Source: JAENVU01 sp046598395 (GTDB taxonomy: Bacteria > Actinomycetota > Acidimicrobiia > IMCC26256 > JAENVU01). Taken from it: DNA of 64,000 nucleotides. The translations under genes were made by a program, and so were the position numbers. The stretch is from assembly GCA_046598395.1 (NCBI GenBank), contig JBKJIQ010000050.1:1-64000 (forward strand). Reading direction: 5' to 3'. The notes beneath the pieces are model-generated. The model made no database searches. It was not told where the DNA came from and saw nothing but the letters and a program-made list of their open reading frames with translations. Shown here piece after piece: positions 49,483 through 57,114 of the stretch. Within the stretch, counting starts at the first letter, position 1. Each line of letters starts with the position of its first letter.

Positions 49483-50448
49483 CTACTGGGGTCCGTTCGC
49501 GGTGATGTACGCAGCGCGGATGTCGGGAGGGATGCGGCCCTTCGCAGAAATTTCCAATCCAACGCCGATGGCCCAAACCCTGATGGCCTTGGGGGACGGT
49601 GGCGCGGGCGCGAGCGCGGTGGCTGCTGGAAGCGACTCCGTGCGGCGGCGCGCCGGCTCATCGGACTGGTGGTGCACCAACGCAGCGCCGAGGAACCGAT
49701 AGGTCCACTCCTGCGCGAGCGGCCGGGTCTCACAGAAGATGATGGGAACTTCGGGAAAGCGGACCTGCGCTTCCGCGATCCCTTCGGCCATCACCGCGGG
49801 CCGGATTCGCTCCACCTTGAACATCGCGGAGTATCGGTCCTCCACCACGAGCGCGGCGCGCGGAATATCGGCGAGGGCGGCGAGGAGATACCGCAACTTG
49901 CCGCTGGTGAGGGTGCTGACGAGATCCGCCAAACTCTTGCGCTCCACCGCGGCCACGATTTCGCCGTCGCATTCAATCGCGTAGTCGCCGGCGGGGAGTG
50001 CTCGACGCGTGGTGGTGGCCTGCTGGTTCTTGAACTGCCAGGGGTAGCGCTCGTGACTATCCACCAAGATGCTCAGCACCTGACCCGAGGCTCGCTGGGT
50101 GGGCAGCGACACGTTGGGCCGCGCCTGGCGCGCGGTACGAGCCGATTGCCAGAAGATCATCTCGCGCCCACGGGCGCGGGTGAACACGAACTGCGAGCGG
50201 TTCTCTCGGCCGCGGTCCAAGATCAGATCGATCGCAGCTCCCCGGCGCACGCACGACTTCACGGGAACCCGTTCGATGATCTCGGGGTTCTCGGGCCACT
50301 GCGACGCGGGGTGGCAGTAGACCTTGGCAGTCCGAGGCCAGGTGTCGCGGACCTTGAGCACGATCCCGCTCGTGCCAACGGGCAGACGCACGATGAACGG
50401 CAGCGACGAATCCTCGTCGTCGTTCCGGGCAATTACGAAGTCATCCAT
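49483..50448 (-). CDS. ERCC4-nuclease-domain protein with C-terminal Lsr2-like DNA-binding motif
   Basis: 321-residue protein. An N-terminal region (about 1-120, LKVRDTWPRTAKVYCHP, SCVRRGAAIDL) of unknown fold is followed by an ERCC4/XPF-type nuclease domain at about 126-250 with LVDSHER (Asp130, Glu133), AGDYAIE (Asp155) and the hallmark VERKSLAD (Glu169, Arg170, Lys171, Asp175). The C-terminal 35 residues (IRVWAIGVGLEISAKGRIPPDI) match the Lsr2/H-NS-like minor-groove module. A structure-selective nuclease targeted to AT-rich DNA is the natural reading (inference). ATG 50448 fits remembered homologues; ATG 50508 with GGGGAG upstream is possible. Confidence 0.78.
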   Translation of the reverse strand: MDDFVIARNDDEDSSLPFIVRLPVGTSGIVLKVRDTWPRTAKVYCHPASQWPENPEIIERVPVKSCVRRGAAIDLILDRGRENRSQFVFTRARGREMIFWQSARTARQARPNVSLPTQRASGQVLSILVDSHERYPWQFKNQQATTTRRALPAGDYAIECDGEIVAAVERKSLADLVSTLTSGKLRYLLAALADIPRAALVVEDRYSAMFKVERIRPAVMAEGIAEAQVRFPEVPIIFCETRPLAQEWTYRFLGAALVHHQSDEPARRRTESLPAATALAPAPPSPKAIRVWAIGVGLEISAKGRIPPDIRAAYITANGPQ

Positions 50449-50632
50449 GAGCGGCCCGTTCGAAACGAGCGCGACGTTCCTGATCGCCGCTCGCGAGGTC
50501 ACCGGCATCTGTCTCCCCGCGAATCACGGCGCTCATGAGGTTCTGCGTCACGAGGACAGTCCCGGGTGTGGGGTGGGGGGTTCCATCGCGAGCCTGCCAC
50601 CAAGCGAGCTCCTGGCTCAACCTGTATGCGGT

Positions 50633-50653
50633 CCTTGTGGGATCGCTTTCGAA
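50633..50653 (+). repeat. interspersed repeat core, copy 1
   Basis: CCTTGTGGGATCGCTTTCGA plus A. The same 21 bp occurs at 51398-51418, and with one mismatch at 56117-56137, always near toxin-antitoxin genes. The stretch 50449-50673 otherwise contains no gene I trust. Confidence 0.6.
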
Positions 50654-50673
50654 TTGGGCCGATGTCCTTGCGG

Positions 50674-51054
50674 TCAAATGATGCGGAGATCGATGCGCCG
50701 TCCGAGCGCGTCCGCGATCAATCGGAGATCGGTCGGGTCGCTCGTGATCACGAGATCGCGGCGAGAAATGGCGCCGACGACTACCGAAGCGTCGATCGGG
50801 TCATCCGTGCCCGCGCGGGCGCACGCCGCCCCCGATGCGCGAGCTCGAACATTGTTCAGGTCCTCGACACGACAACCGTCGATGAGTCGCGAGATGTTCA
50901 CCTGGGGTCCTCCACGCCAGCCCTGCGCGAGCACGCCAGCGGGAATCGTGGGGCGGATCCGGCGTTCGAGCGCTCGTTTGTGGATCGCCCACAATGTTCG
51001 GTCGTTGCTCTCCGCGGCGATCAGCGCGCCGGTGTCGTAGGTCAAGCCACTCAT
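50674..51054 (-). CDS. PIN-domain (VapC-like) toxin
   Basis: 126-residue PIN-fold ribonuclease. LTYDTGALIAAE has the first acidic residue, ISRLIDGCRVEDLNN the middle helix, DDPIDASVVVGAI the central acidic pair, and LVITSDPTDLRLIA the last TSD motif. Active-site Asp residues are all in place. The gene overlaps its antitoxin stop, so the pair is co-translated. PIN toxins cut tRNA, rRNA or mRNA. First member of the accessory island. Confidence 0.85.
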   Translation of the reverse strand: MSGLTYDTGALIAAESNDRTLWAIHKRALERRIRPTIPAGVLAQGWRGGPQVNISRLIDGCRVEDLNNVRARASGAACARAGTDDPIDASVVVGAISRRDLVITSDPTDLRLIADALGRRIDLRII

Positions 51055-51311
51055 CAGCTCGCGCGCTTCGCGCGGCGCCGCCCGACCACCTCGTCAAGGA
51101 TTCGATCAGCATCCGCAAGCTCCGCGCTGGTCAGCTCACCGTTCTCAGCCTCCCAGGCCTGCACCCCAACGAGTCCGCGTTCGATAGCGAGAGCGTTGCT
51201 CGCGGCTCGGTTCATCCACGCCGACAGGCTCAGGCCGGAGGCCGCTGCACTGAGGGCCGCTTCAGTAGCCACTTCCTCGTCGATGGCGACGGACAGCTTC
51301 TTCACGGTCAT
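51054..51311 (-). CDS. VapB-type (ribbon-helix-helix-like) antitoxin
   Basis: 85-residue partner of the PIN toxin. MTVKKLSVAIDEEVATEA opens like a ribbon-helix-helix DNA-binding domain, SGLSLSAWMNRAA completes it, and the acidic C-terminal half (EAENGELTSAELADADRILDE) is the expected toxin-binding tail. Start ATG 51311 has TAAGAT 6 nt upstream. Autoregulation through its own promoter is typical. Confidence 0.82.
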   Translation of the reverse strand: MTVKKLSVAIDEEVATEAALSAAASGLSLSAWMNRAASNALAIERGLVGVQAWEAENGELTSAELADADRILDEVVGRRRAKRAS

Positions 51312-51317
51312 GCGCCG

Positions 51318-51323
51318 ATCTTA
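51318..51323 (-). promoter_or_regulatory. -10 box TAAGAT, leaderless start of the antitoxin gene
   Basis: TAAGAT on the minus strand, 6 nt before ATG 51311. Confidence 0.5.
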
Positions 51324-51395
51324 CTACCGCATTCCTACTCCGCCCTCACGGCCAGACGCAGGTTCAAGAACCGCCTGCGCGACCTTGAAGAAGTG

Positions 51396-51651
51396 GGCCT
51401 TGTGGGATCGCTTTCGAACCCCGAACTGTCGGTAGAACTCGATCTCCCCGGGTTCGACCTGGTGGCAGATTGTCACCATGACCGCGAATGAGGCGCTCCT
51501 CGCTCGGATCGTCGTGGACCCGGCGATCTGCTTCGGGAAGCCGACGATCAAGGGGCATCGGATCTGGGTGTCGTTGATTCTCGACCTCCTGGCCGCGGGC
51601 TCGTCCGTCGGTGAAGTGAGCGACGAGTACCCGCAGCTCACGGAGGACGAC
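51396..51651 (+). repeat. direct repeat, copy A (matches 56115-56370)
   Basis: Aligned without gaps at an offset of 4,719 bp to 56115-56370. It covers the interspersed core, the leader and the first 58 codons of the DUF433 gene; differences are scattered single bases. Homologous recombination between the copies would remove the 4.7 kb between them. Confidence 0.8.
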
Positions 51652-51821
51652 CGTGGAGACAGCCGTGCTTCGGTTGCCAAAGCGTCCAACACCCGATGAC
51701 ATCGTGGCGGTCGTCGGTGTGCTCAATCACCGCGCTGGTATCGCACCCGATCGAAGGCCAGCTCTGGATTGTGAAGCTGAGTGGGGTGCGGCGGTACGTG
51801 CCGCGTGACGAGAACGGCTGA
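51478..51821 (+). pseudogene. deletion-fused remnant of a DUF433-DUF5615 toxin-antitoxin module
   Basis: The first 58 codons (MTANEALLARIVVDPAICFG, KGHRIWVSLILDLLAAGSS, then YPQLTEDD) equal the DUF433 antitoxin at 56197. Right after LTEDD (51651-51657) the DNA jumps to sequence matching the last part of the DUF5615 toxin gene (from about 56651), so about 280 bp are missing. The toxin part also carries a one-base insertion (CAATCACC against CATCACC) and ends with a TGA at 51819. The DUF433 frame itself stops at 51697 after a scrambled tail. Neither partner can be functional. Confidence 0.8.
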
Positions 51822-51899
51822 TTCGTGACCCGGCCCTTGCTTGTCATCGGCGGCGAAGCAAGGTCCGCACGACGCGGCCCGACCCCTACACCTAGGTGC

Positions 51900-52064
51900 C
51901 GACCTCGGTGCGGTCCCATCGATCGGCACCGTCGGCGATGCGTTTGATAACGCGCTGGCCGAATCGGTGAACGGTCTCTACAAGACCGAGTTGATCTACG
52001 GGCGCAGCCAGGGACCGTGCGCACTGTCGAAGATGTCGAACTCGTGCCCCTCAGCTGGGTGCAT
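51900..52064 (+). mobile_element. IS3-family transposase (OrfB) C-terminal fragment
   Basis: SIGTVGDAFDNALAESVNGL and YKTELIYGR are the conserved rve/DDE end of IS3-group transposases. After GPC the same protein continues only in another frame (RTVEDVELVPLSWVH) because one base is lost near 52017, and it stops abruptly at 52064. No terminal inverted repeats or OrfA are visible. Confidence 0.7.
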
Positions 52065-52069
52065 TGACA

Positions 52070-52269
52070 GAACAAATGCGTTGAATGCGACCATGGTCGT
52101 CTCCAAGGGGCGACTGCGTCCGATGCGCGGACTCAAACGCGACCATTCGGCGCGGGTGATCATGCGTGGTCATGCGCTCATGCAGACCGTCCGCCGCGGC
52201 CGCTACGAACTCGGAATCGACGCGCGCACTCATTGGCATATCGAGACCGCTCCGGTGTGGTCTGCTTGA
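52070..52269 (+). mobile_element. IS6-family transposase C-terminal fragment
   Basis: NKCVECDHGRLQ in one frame matches the last catalytic region of IS6-type transposases (N-x-x-E-x-DHGxLK). The adjoining frame gives RLRPMRGLKRDHSARVIMRG, HALMQTVRRGRYELG, the family C-terminus. The two parts are split by a frameshift near 52105. The fragment abuts the IS3 piece within about 6 bp. Nothing else is seen between 51822 and 52279. Confidence 0.65.
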
Positions 52270-52279
52270 ACGTGCGACT

Positions 52280-53476
52280 TCATGAGCCTCGCGGTGCGGT
52301 TGCGCCATTCCAACGGACCAGAACAAGTGTGGCATCGTCGGCGAGTTGATCGGCCTTGTACTCAAGGATGGCTCTGACAATTTGGCGGACGATCTCCTCA
52401 GGGCCCACTTGGTCGGAGGCGTGTCTACCGATCAGATCTGCGAGTCGCTCCACACCGAACATTGCGCCTCCGGGTTTGTGGGCCTCCGTTACGCCATCGG
52501 TGTAGAAGAGCACGCTGTCGCCAGGTTCCAGGGACTCGATGGCGACGCTCGGCGTGGCGTTCCGTTCGATAATGGTTCCGAGCCCCCACGGCGGGGTCGG
52601 GCGGCACTCCAGTTCCCCGATGACGCTGCCTCCGCGAATGAGGAACGGAAGCGGATGTCCGGCGTTCGTCCATGTCATCACGCCGGTATCGATGTCCAGT
52701 TGTGCGAGCTGCCCAGTCGCGAAGGTAAACGGCGGACCGTGAGCCGTGATGGCCTCGTCGATGCCGGTGTGGATGCGCTTGAGCGAACGGCCTTCGCGAC
52801 GGCCGTGGCGGAAGGAACCGACTGCGAGCGCTGAAATCAGGGCTGATCCGACACCGTGACCCACGGCGTCCATGACACCAACGCTGAGCACACGATCGTT
52901 CAGCGCATAGTCGAAGCAGTCGCCTCCGACCTCGTAGGCCGGTTCCAACAGTCCAGCTACGGTAACTCTCGGTGTCTTGAGTACGAGCGGTGGAAGAAGA
53001 TCCCACTGCATGCTCGCCGCCAGCGACATCGATCGTCGGCGCCGATGGAGGTCGTAGAGATCGGTCGTTCGTGCCTGGGTCGTGATCAAGTAGCCCGCGA
53101 GCAGGCCGAGTTCCTCACATGCGGCGATGTTCGCATCTGTTGATTGAGGAACCGTCAAGGCGAGCACGCCGGCACGATCGGAGCCCTCGATGATCGGCGC
53201 CCATACGCGTACGCCGTCGGGTCGATGCGCGATGGTGCAGGAACCTTCGACGAATGCGCGGCCCGCCATCGATCCAACGACCGGTTCTTGTGCCGGCACC
53301 TCGGCATGCGTGGCGCGGTCGGGGATCGGTTCGAGCACTTCTTGCGCGAAGTCAACCAAGTACACGACCACGTCGGTGGCGTCCAGCCACTTCGCGATGC
53401 GAAACATGATGTCCGGAATCGATTCCGGAGCGACGTGTGCCTCGCGCAATGCGACGCCTAGATCCAGACCGGGCAT
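52280..53476 (-). CDS. GAF-SpoIIE (PP2C-type) serine phosphatase
   Basis: 398-residue protein with an N-terminal GAF-like sensor (about residues 20-140) and a C-terminal SpoIIE/RsbU phosphatase domain. Metal sites are visible in YEVGGDCFDY, VMDAVGHGVGSAL, TWTNAGHPLPFLIRGG, VLFYTDGVTEA and ADDATLVLV. Such proteins dephosphorylate anti-anti-sigma factors and switch on stress sigma factors. No STAS or RsbW-like gene is nearby. ATG 53476 with TAGCGT 6 nt upstream. Intact, although it sits between IS scraps and the second hemerythrin gene. Confidence 0.88.
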   Translation of the reverse strand: MPGLDLGVALREAHVAPESIPDIMFRIAKWLDATDVVVYLVDFAQEVLEPIPDRATHAEVPAQEPVVGSMAGRAFVEGSCTIAHRPDGVRVWAPIIEGSDRAGVLALTVPQSTDANIAACEELGLLAGYLITTQARTTDLYDLHRRRRSMSLAASMQWDLLPPLVLKTPRVTVAGLLEPAYEVGGDCFDYALNDRVLSVGVMDAVGHGVGSALISALAVGSFRHGRREGRSLKRIHTGIDEAITAHGPPFTFATGQLAQLDIDTGVMTWTNAGHPLPFLIRGGSVIGELECRPTPPWGLGTIIERNATPSVAIESLEPGDSVLFYTDGVTEAHKPGGAMFGVERLADLIGRHASDQVGPEEIVRQIVRAILEYKADQLADDATLVLVRWNGATAPRGS

Positions 53477-53482
53477 GAACCC

Positions 53483-53488
53483 ACGCTA
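53483..53488 (-). promoter_or_regulatory. -10 box TAGCGT, leaderless start
   Basis: TAGCGT on the minus strand, 6 nt before ATG 53476. Confidence 0.5.
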
Positions 53489-53616
53489 CCGCTGCGCCTG
53501 ATCATGCGCGCGGCGTGTGGCCAGCGCGACGCATCCGAAACGCGACCCGCCAGGTTTGAGGGGTTCTGGAGTGGGTATCTCACTCACGATCCGATTTCCT
53601 CGTCACTGGAGTGAAC

Positions 53617-54255
53617 ATGTCGACCAACACCGCGCCCAAAAACCGGAGTACGACCAACGCTCACCGCAGCGCGTCAGCCGTCAACCGTCAGCGCGACGCG
53701 ATCGCGATTCTCAAGGCCGACCACCGGGAGGTCGAGCGGCTGTTCAAAGCATTCGAAAAGACCTCGGAACGCGCTCTGGTCGAGCGTAAGGACCTGGTCG
53801 ACACCATGATCGAGAAACTCTCGGTGCACGCCGCGATCGAGGAGCAGATCGTGTACCCCTGGGCACAAGCCCACATCGTCGATGAGGACGACCAGGTGCT
53901 CGAAGCCTTCGAAGAGCATCGCGTCGTGAAGTTCCTCCTCGGTGAGCTTTCGCTGATGAACTCGGACGATGGACGCTTCCAGGCGACCACGACCGTGCTG
54001 ATCGAGATCGTTCGTCACCACGTTAGGGAAGAAGAGTCAGAGCTCCTCCTCGACTTACGCGATGTCGCCACTCGGGCTGAGCTGGTTGACTTCGGCCTCC
54101 AACTCGACATCGCTAAGAAAGCTGCCGCGGCGGGTCCCGAAGCGGGCGGCATTCTTCCGGCGATCGGCAGCGGTGTCGGCGGGGTTATCGATCACGCGAT
54201 CGACGTTGGTCGTGGCGTGGTGAGCAAGGTCGGCGCCCTGACCGGCCTTGACTGA
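53617..54255 (+). CDS. hemerythrin HHE-domain protein (intact paralogue)
   Basis: 212-residue protein with a basic Asn/Ser/Arg-rich N-terminal tail and a hemerythrin/HHE fold: QRDAIAILKADHREVERLF, SVHAAIEEQIVYPWAQAHI, EEHRVVKFLLGELSLM and VRHHVREEESELLLDL supply the His and Glu ligands of a di-iron centre. The C-terminal 70 residues include an Ala/Gly-rich stretch and IDHAIDVGRGVVSKVGALTGLD. It may bind oxygen or nitric oxide or sense iron. TGGAG lies 6 nt before ATG 53617. It is close to the amber-interrupted copy at 29345 over its full length. Confidence 0.9.
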   Translation: MSTNTAPKNRSTTNAHRSASAVNRQRDAIAILKADHREVERLFKAFEKTSERALVERKDLVDTMIEKLSVHAAIEEQIVYPWAQAHIVDEDDQVLEAFEEHRVVKFLLGELSLMNSDDGRFQATTTVLIEIVRHHVREEESELLLDLRDVATRAELVDFGLQLDIAKKAAAAGPEAGGILPAIGSGVGGVIDHAIDVGRGVVSKVGALTGLD

Positions 54256-54322
54256 CTCATTGAAGGAGATATCGGGCGACTCGGGCGCTGGTTCTACTGC
54301 CCACGCGATGACTTGAGGGCCA

Positions 54323-54772
54323 ATGTCGCGCAATTCCATCTTTGTCTCGTCTTCATCCGAAGCAGTGTTTGCAGTGCTCGAGGACGCGTACGCGTACCCG
54401 AGGTGGGTGGTGGGTGCACGCCGGGTGCGGCGAGTCGATCCAGACTGGCCGGCGGTCGGATCCAAATTTCATCATGCGATCGGAACCGCAGCCGGTGAGC
54501 TGCACGACTCGTCCAAGGTGCTCGCGCTCGTACCTCCTACGCGAATCGTTCTCGAAGTACGGTTCCGTCCGACCGGCATCGCCGAAGTCGAGATCGATGT
54601 GAGGCGTGAAGGCGACGGCAGTGTCGTCACTCTCGCAGAGACCCCAACCCGCGGTCCGGTCTCGCACTTGCCACGATTTCTCACCGATTCGCTGATGTTC
54701 GTTCGGAATGCGCTGGCACTGCAACGGCTGCGACATGAAATTGAGAATCGCGATCGGCGGGTTTCGCGGTGA
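54323..54772 (+). CDS. SRPBCC (polyketide cyclase/dehydrase-like) protein
   Basis: 149-residue helix-grip protein: SSSEAVFAVLEDAYAYPRWVVGA is the usual opening of the SRPBCC fold, then GSKFHHAIG, VLALVPPTRIVLEVRFRP, GDGSVVTLAETPTRGP and a long final helix. It probably binds a hydrophobic ligand; no catalytic residue is assignable. The stop overlaps the GTG of the composite pseudogene behind it (GTGA), showing that an iron-containing redox enzyme was originally its operon partner. GAGGG precedes ATG 54323. Confidence 0.82.
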   Translation: MSRNSIFVSSSSEAVFAVLEDAYAYPRWVVGARRVRRVDPDWPAVGSKFHHAIGTAAGELHDSSKVLALVPPTRIVLEVRFRPTGIAEVEIDVRREGDGSVVTLAETPTRGPVSHLPRFLTDSLMFVRNALALQRLRHEIENRDRRVSR

Positions 54773-55901
54773 GCATTGAGTTCCGTCCCCGTCTGCCGCA
54801 GCAGCGCGGCCCGATCAGCGAGGCGGTCATCGCCTCGCTTCGTCGTGCTCCCGGCGTCGTTCGGATTCCGAATCTCGATGGCATCGACGTACTCGGCGAC
54901 GACGACGCGCAACTCGCCCTCACCTGTTGCTACGAACTCCATTACGAGTCGTTCGTCCGGGCACGATCAGCCGCCGACGAGCTGGAGCTTGTAGCCGCCC
55001 GATTCGAGAGCAAAGCGCTGGTCGCCAGCGCCGCCCTCGCGCGCGGAAGGATGCGGCTCGCCGAGGGCGATGCGGCGGGCGCGGAGCAGTCCCTCTCCGA
55101 AACGGTGCAACTCTGGAACGAGGTCGGGCCCCGTACGAGGCGGCGATCGCGCGCATGGGCCTGGCCGAGGCCCACCGTGCCAGCGGCAGCGAGCACCGGG
55201 CCGTCTTGGAGGACCAAGCGGCCGCACGATCCTCGGATGGGATCGAAGCCGCGCGGTCGGTGGCCCCACCAGTACACGTCGAGCACCACGACGCACTCGA
55301 CCAGCAGCCCGTTGCGAGCCTCAACGTCTTTCGTCGCGAGGCGGACTACTGGTCGGTGATCTTCGAGGGACACACCGCCCACGTGCGCAACCTCAAGGGC
55401 ATGCGATACCTCGCGCGGCTGCTCGCCGATCCGGACCGGGAGTACCACATGCTGGACCTCGTCGCCGCCGAGCGTGGCAGCATTGCGCAGGTAGACAGCA
55501 GCCAAGCGGCCGACCTGCCGGGCTCGTCACTCGGCGACGCGGGCGAGATCCTCGACGCGCGAGCCAAGGACTCCTACCGTCGGCGCCTCGCCGAGATCGA
55601 CGACGACATCGACCAAGCGCGCCGCATCGGGGACGCCGAGCGGGCCGCGCAGGCCGACGCCGAGCGCGACTTCCTCGTTCAAGAGCTCGCGCGCGCGGTT
55701 GGATTGGGTGGTCGTGATCGGCGAGCCGCATCCGCGTCCGAGCGTGCTCGCGTCGCTGTGACCCGCGCGGTCCGCCAGGCGATAGCCCGGATCGGTGAGC
55801 ACCATCCCCAGCTCGGCGAGCACCTCAGCCGCACGACCCGCACCGGTACGTATTGCGCCTACTGTCCCGACCCTCGCGCCCCCGCCGGATGGAGATTTTG
55901 A
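54769..55901 (+). pseudogene. composite, frameshifted pseudogene (iron-redox-enzyme N-terminus joined to a TPR-regulator C-terminus)
   Basis: Codons 1 to about 63 (LPQQRGPISEAVIASLR, DDDAQLALTCCYELHYESF) match the N-terminus of iron-containing redox enzymes. At about 54957 this switches to TPR-like text (ALARGRMRLAEGDAAGAEQ, SETVQLWNEVG) belonging to large actinobacterial AAA/LuxR-type regulators. A single missing base at 55126-55128 then shifts the frame, and the regulator C-terminus continues as APYEAAIARMGLAEAHRASG, YWSVIFEGHTAHVRNLKGM and RIGEHHPQLGEHLSRTTRTG to TGA 55899. Neither parent is complete: an illegitimate fusion followed by decay. Confidence 0.7.
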
Positions 55902-56114
55902 CATCAACCGACGGCGGCCACGATTCGACCTTGCCTGGCAGCTCCGCAACAACCCTGCTGGAAGCGGGCAGCAACTCCCAGATCGACGGATACGTGTTCG
56001 ACGCGGTCGGCGAGACAGCCGCAACAAAACGACATCCGCCGCCGTCATGCCCGACAGTGCGTCCCCGAAGTTCGGTTCTCGTGGGAAGACCGTTGTCAAT
56101 GTCACAACGGAGCG

Positions 56115-56370
56115 GGCCTTGTGGGATCTCTTTCGAACCCCCAGCGGGTGATCGAACTCGATCTCAACGGGTTGGACCTGGTGGCAGACTGTTGGTATGA
56201 CCGCGAATGAGGCGCTCCTAGCTCGGATCGTCGTGGACCCGACGATCTGTTTCGGGAAGCCGACGATCAAGGGGCATCGGATCTGGGTGTCCTTGATCCT
56301 CGACCTCCTCGCTGCGGGCTCGTCCGTCGGTGAAGTGATCCGGGAGTACCCGCAGCTCACGGAGGATGAC
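56115..56370 (+). repeat. direct repeat, copy B (matches 51396-51651)
   Basis: Second copy of the 256-bp unit, ending inside the intact DUF433 gene. The core CCTTGTGGGATCTCTTTCGA at 56117 differs from the other copies by one base. The bases before it (55902-56114) hold no gene I can support. Confidence 0.8.
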
Positions 56371-56442
56371 GTTCGGGCATGCATCGCCTACGGCGCGCGG
56401 CTCGCCGACGGTCGGTTTGTTGACCTCGACGACGTCGCGTGA
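56197..56442 (+). CDS. DUF433 antitoxin
   Basis: 81-residue DUF433 protein, a short winged or homeodomain-like helix-turn-helix fold. ARIVVDPTICFGKPTIKGHRI is the family hallmark, followed by DLLAAGSSVGEVIREYPQLTEDDVRACIAYGARL. It is found as antitoxin of DUF5615 PIN-like toxins. The gene overlaps the toxin start by 4 bp (GTGA at 56439). Intact version of the damaged copy at 51478. Confidence 0.85.
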   Translation: MTANEALLARIVVDPTICFGKPTIKGHRIWVSLILDLLAAGSSVGEVIREYPQLTEDDVRACIAYGARLADGRFVDLDDVA

Positions 56443-56813
56443 GGTTCAAGCTCGACGAGAACCTCGGAGCGACGGTTACCCGCCAACTTCGCGACGCGGG
56501 CTATGACGTCGCCACGGTCGTTGAACAGGCTCTCACCGGAGCATCGGACCAGCGCGTCTGGCAGGTGTGCGCGTCCGAGGCACGCGCACTCGTCACGCTC
56601 GACCTCGACTTCGCAGATCCGTTCCACTTCGATCCGAGGCCGTCCGCGGGCACAGCCGTACTCCGGTTGCCAAAGCGTCCAACACCGGATGACATCGCGG
56701 CGGTCGTCGCCGTGCTCATCACCGCGCTGCGATCGCACCCGATCGAAGGTCAGCTCTGGATTGTGCAGCTGACCGGCGTACGTCGATATCTACCGCCAGA
56801 GGACGGCGGTTGA
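56439..56813 (+). CDS. DUF5615 PIN-like toxin
   Basis: 124-residue PIN-like protein. MRFKLDENLGATVTRQLRDAGYDV opens the DUF5615 pattern with the acidic D-E-N site, VWQVCASEARALVTLDLDFAD carries the second acidic cluster, and GTAVLRLPKRPTPDDI and EGQLWIVQLTGVRRY close the domain. Presumed RNase toxin neutralised by the overlapping DUF433 gene. GTG start. Its stop overlaps a further small gene (TTGA at 56810). Confidence 0.85.
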   Translation: MRFKLDENLGATVTRQLRDAGYDVATVVEQALTGASDQRVWQVCASEARALVTLDLDFADPFHFDPRPSAGTAVLRLPKRPTPDDIAAVVAVLITALRSHPIEGQLWIVQLTGVRRYLPPEDGG

Positions 56814-57064
56814 CGGAAACCGGCGTGTGGCTTTCGACCGCGAGGAATCCGACCCTTGTGCGTGTCGACGCGGCTCTGGCCTCGGAGCTAGCGGAGGTCA
56901 TGACAACGTCTGCAGAACTCACATCGATGGTGGCGGACTCTTCTGGGACTTGGGCTCTGCGTTTCGACGATGGGGTCCTGGAACAGCGAGACCAACGTGG
57001 GCGTCCCCTTCGAATGATTGAGGTTGGCACGTATGCGGTTGCTCGACTCGGTGCGTCCGGCTAG
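56810..57064 (+). CDS. small hypothetical protein, possible third gene of the toxin-antitoxin operon
   Basis: 84-residue frame starting at TTG 56810 inside the DUF5615 stop region. It encodes TETGVWLSTARNPTLVRVDAAL, ELAEVMTTSAEL and VLEQRDQRGRPLRMIEVG, a mixed alpha/beta composition without hydrophobic segments. No family recognised. The 4-bp overlap and same strand suggest translational coupling, but coding quality is only moderate and a GTG at 56822 is another start. Confidence 0.45.
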   Translation: MTETGVWLSTARNPTLVRVDAALASELAEVMTTSAELTSMVADSSGTWALRFDDGVLEQRDQRGRPLRMIEVGTYAVARLGASG

Positions 57065-57114
57065 AGATACCCGCGGGCCGTTCTCAAGATGCAGACGGCG
57101 AAGGGATGGGGCAC

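Noticed and set aside
50441..50677. 78-codon minus-strand frame from a TTG overlapping the PIN toxin stop
   Set aside because: It reads through the interspersed repeat core and has no family or own signals; coupling by TTGA is probably chance.
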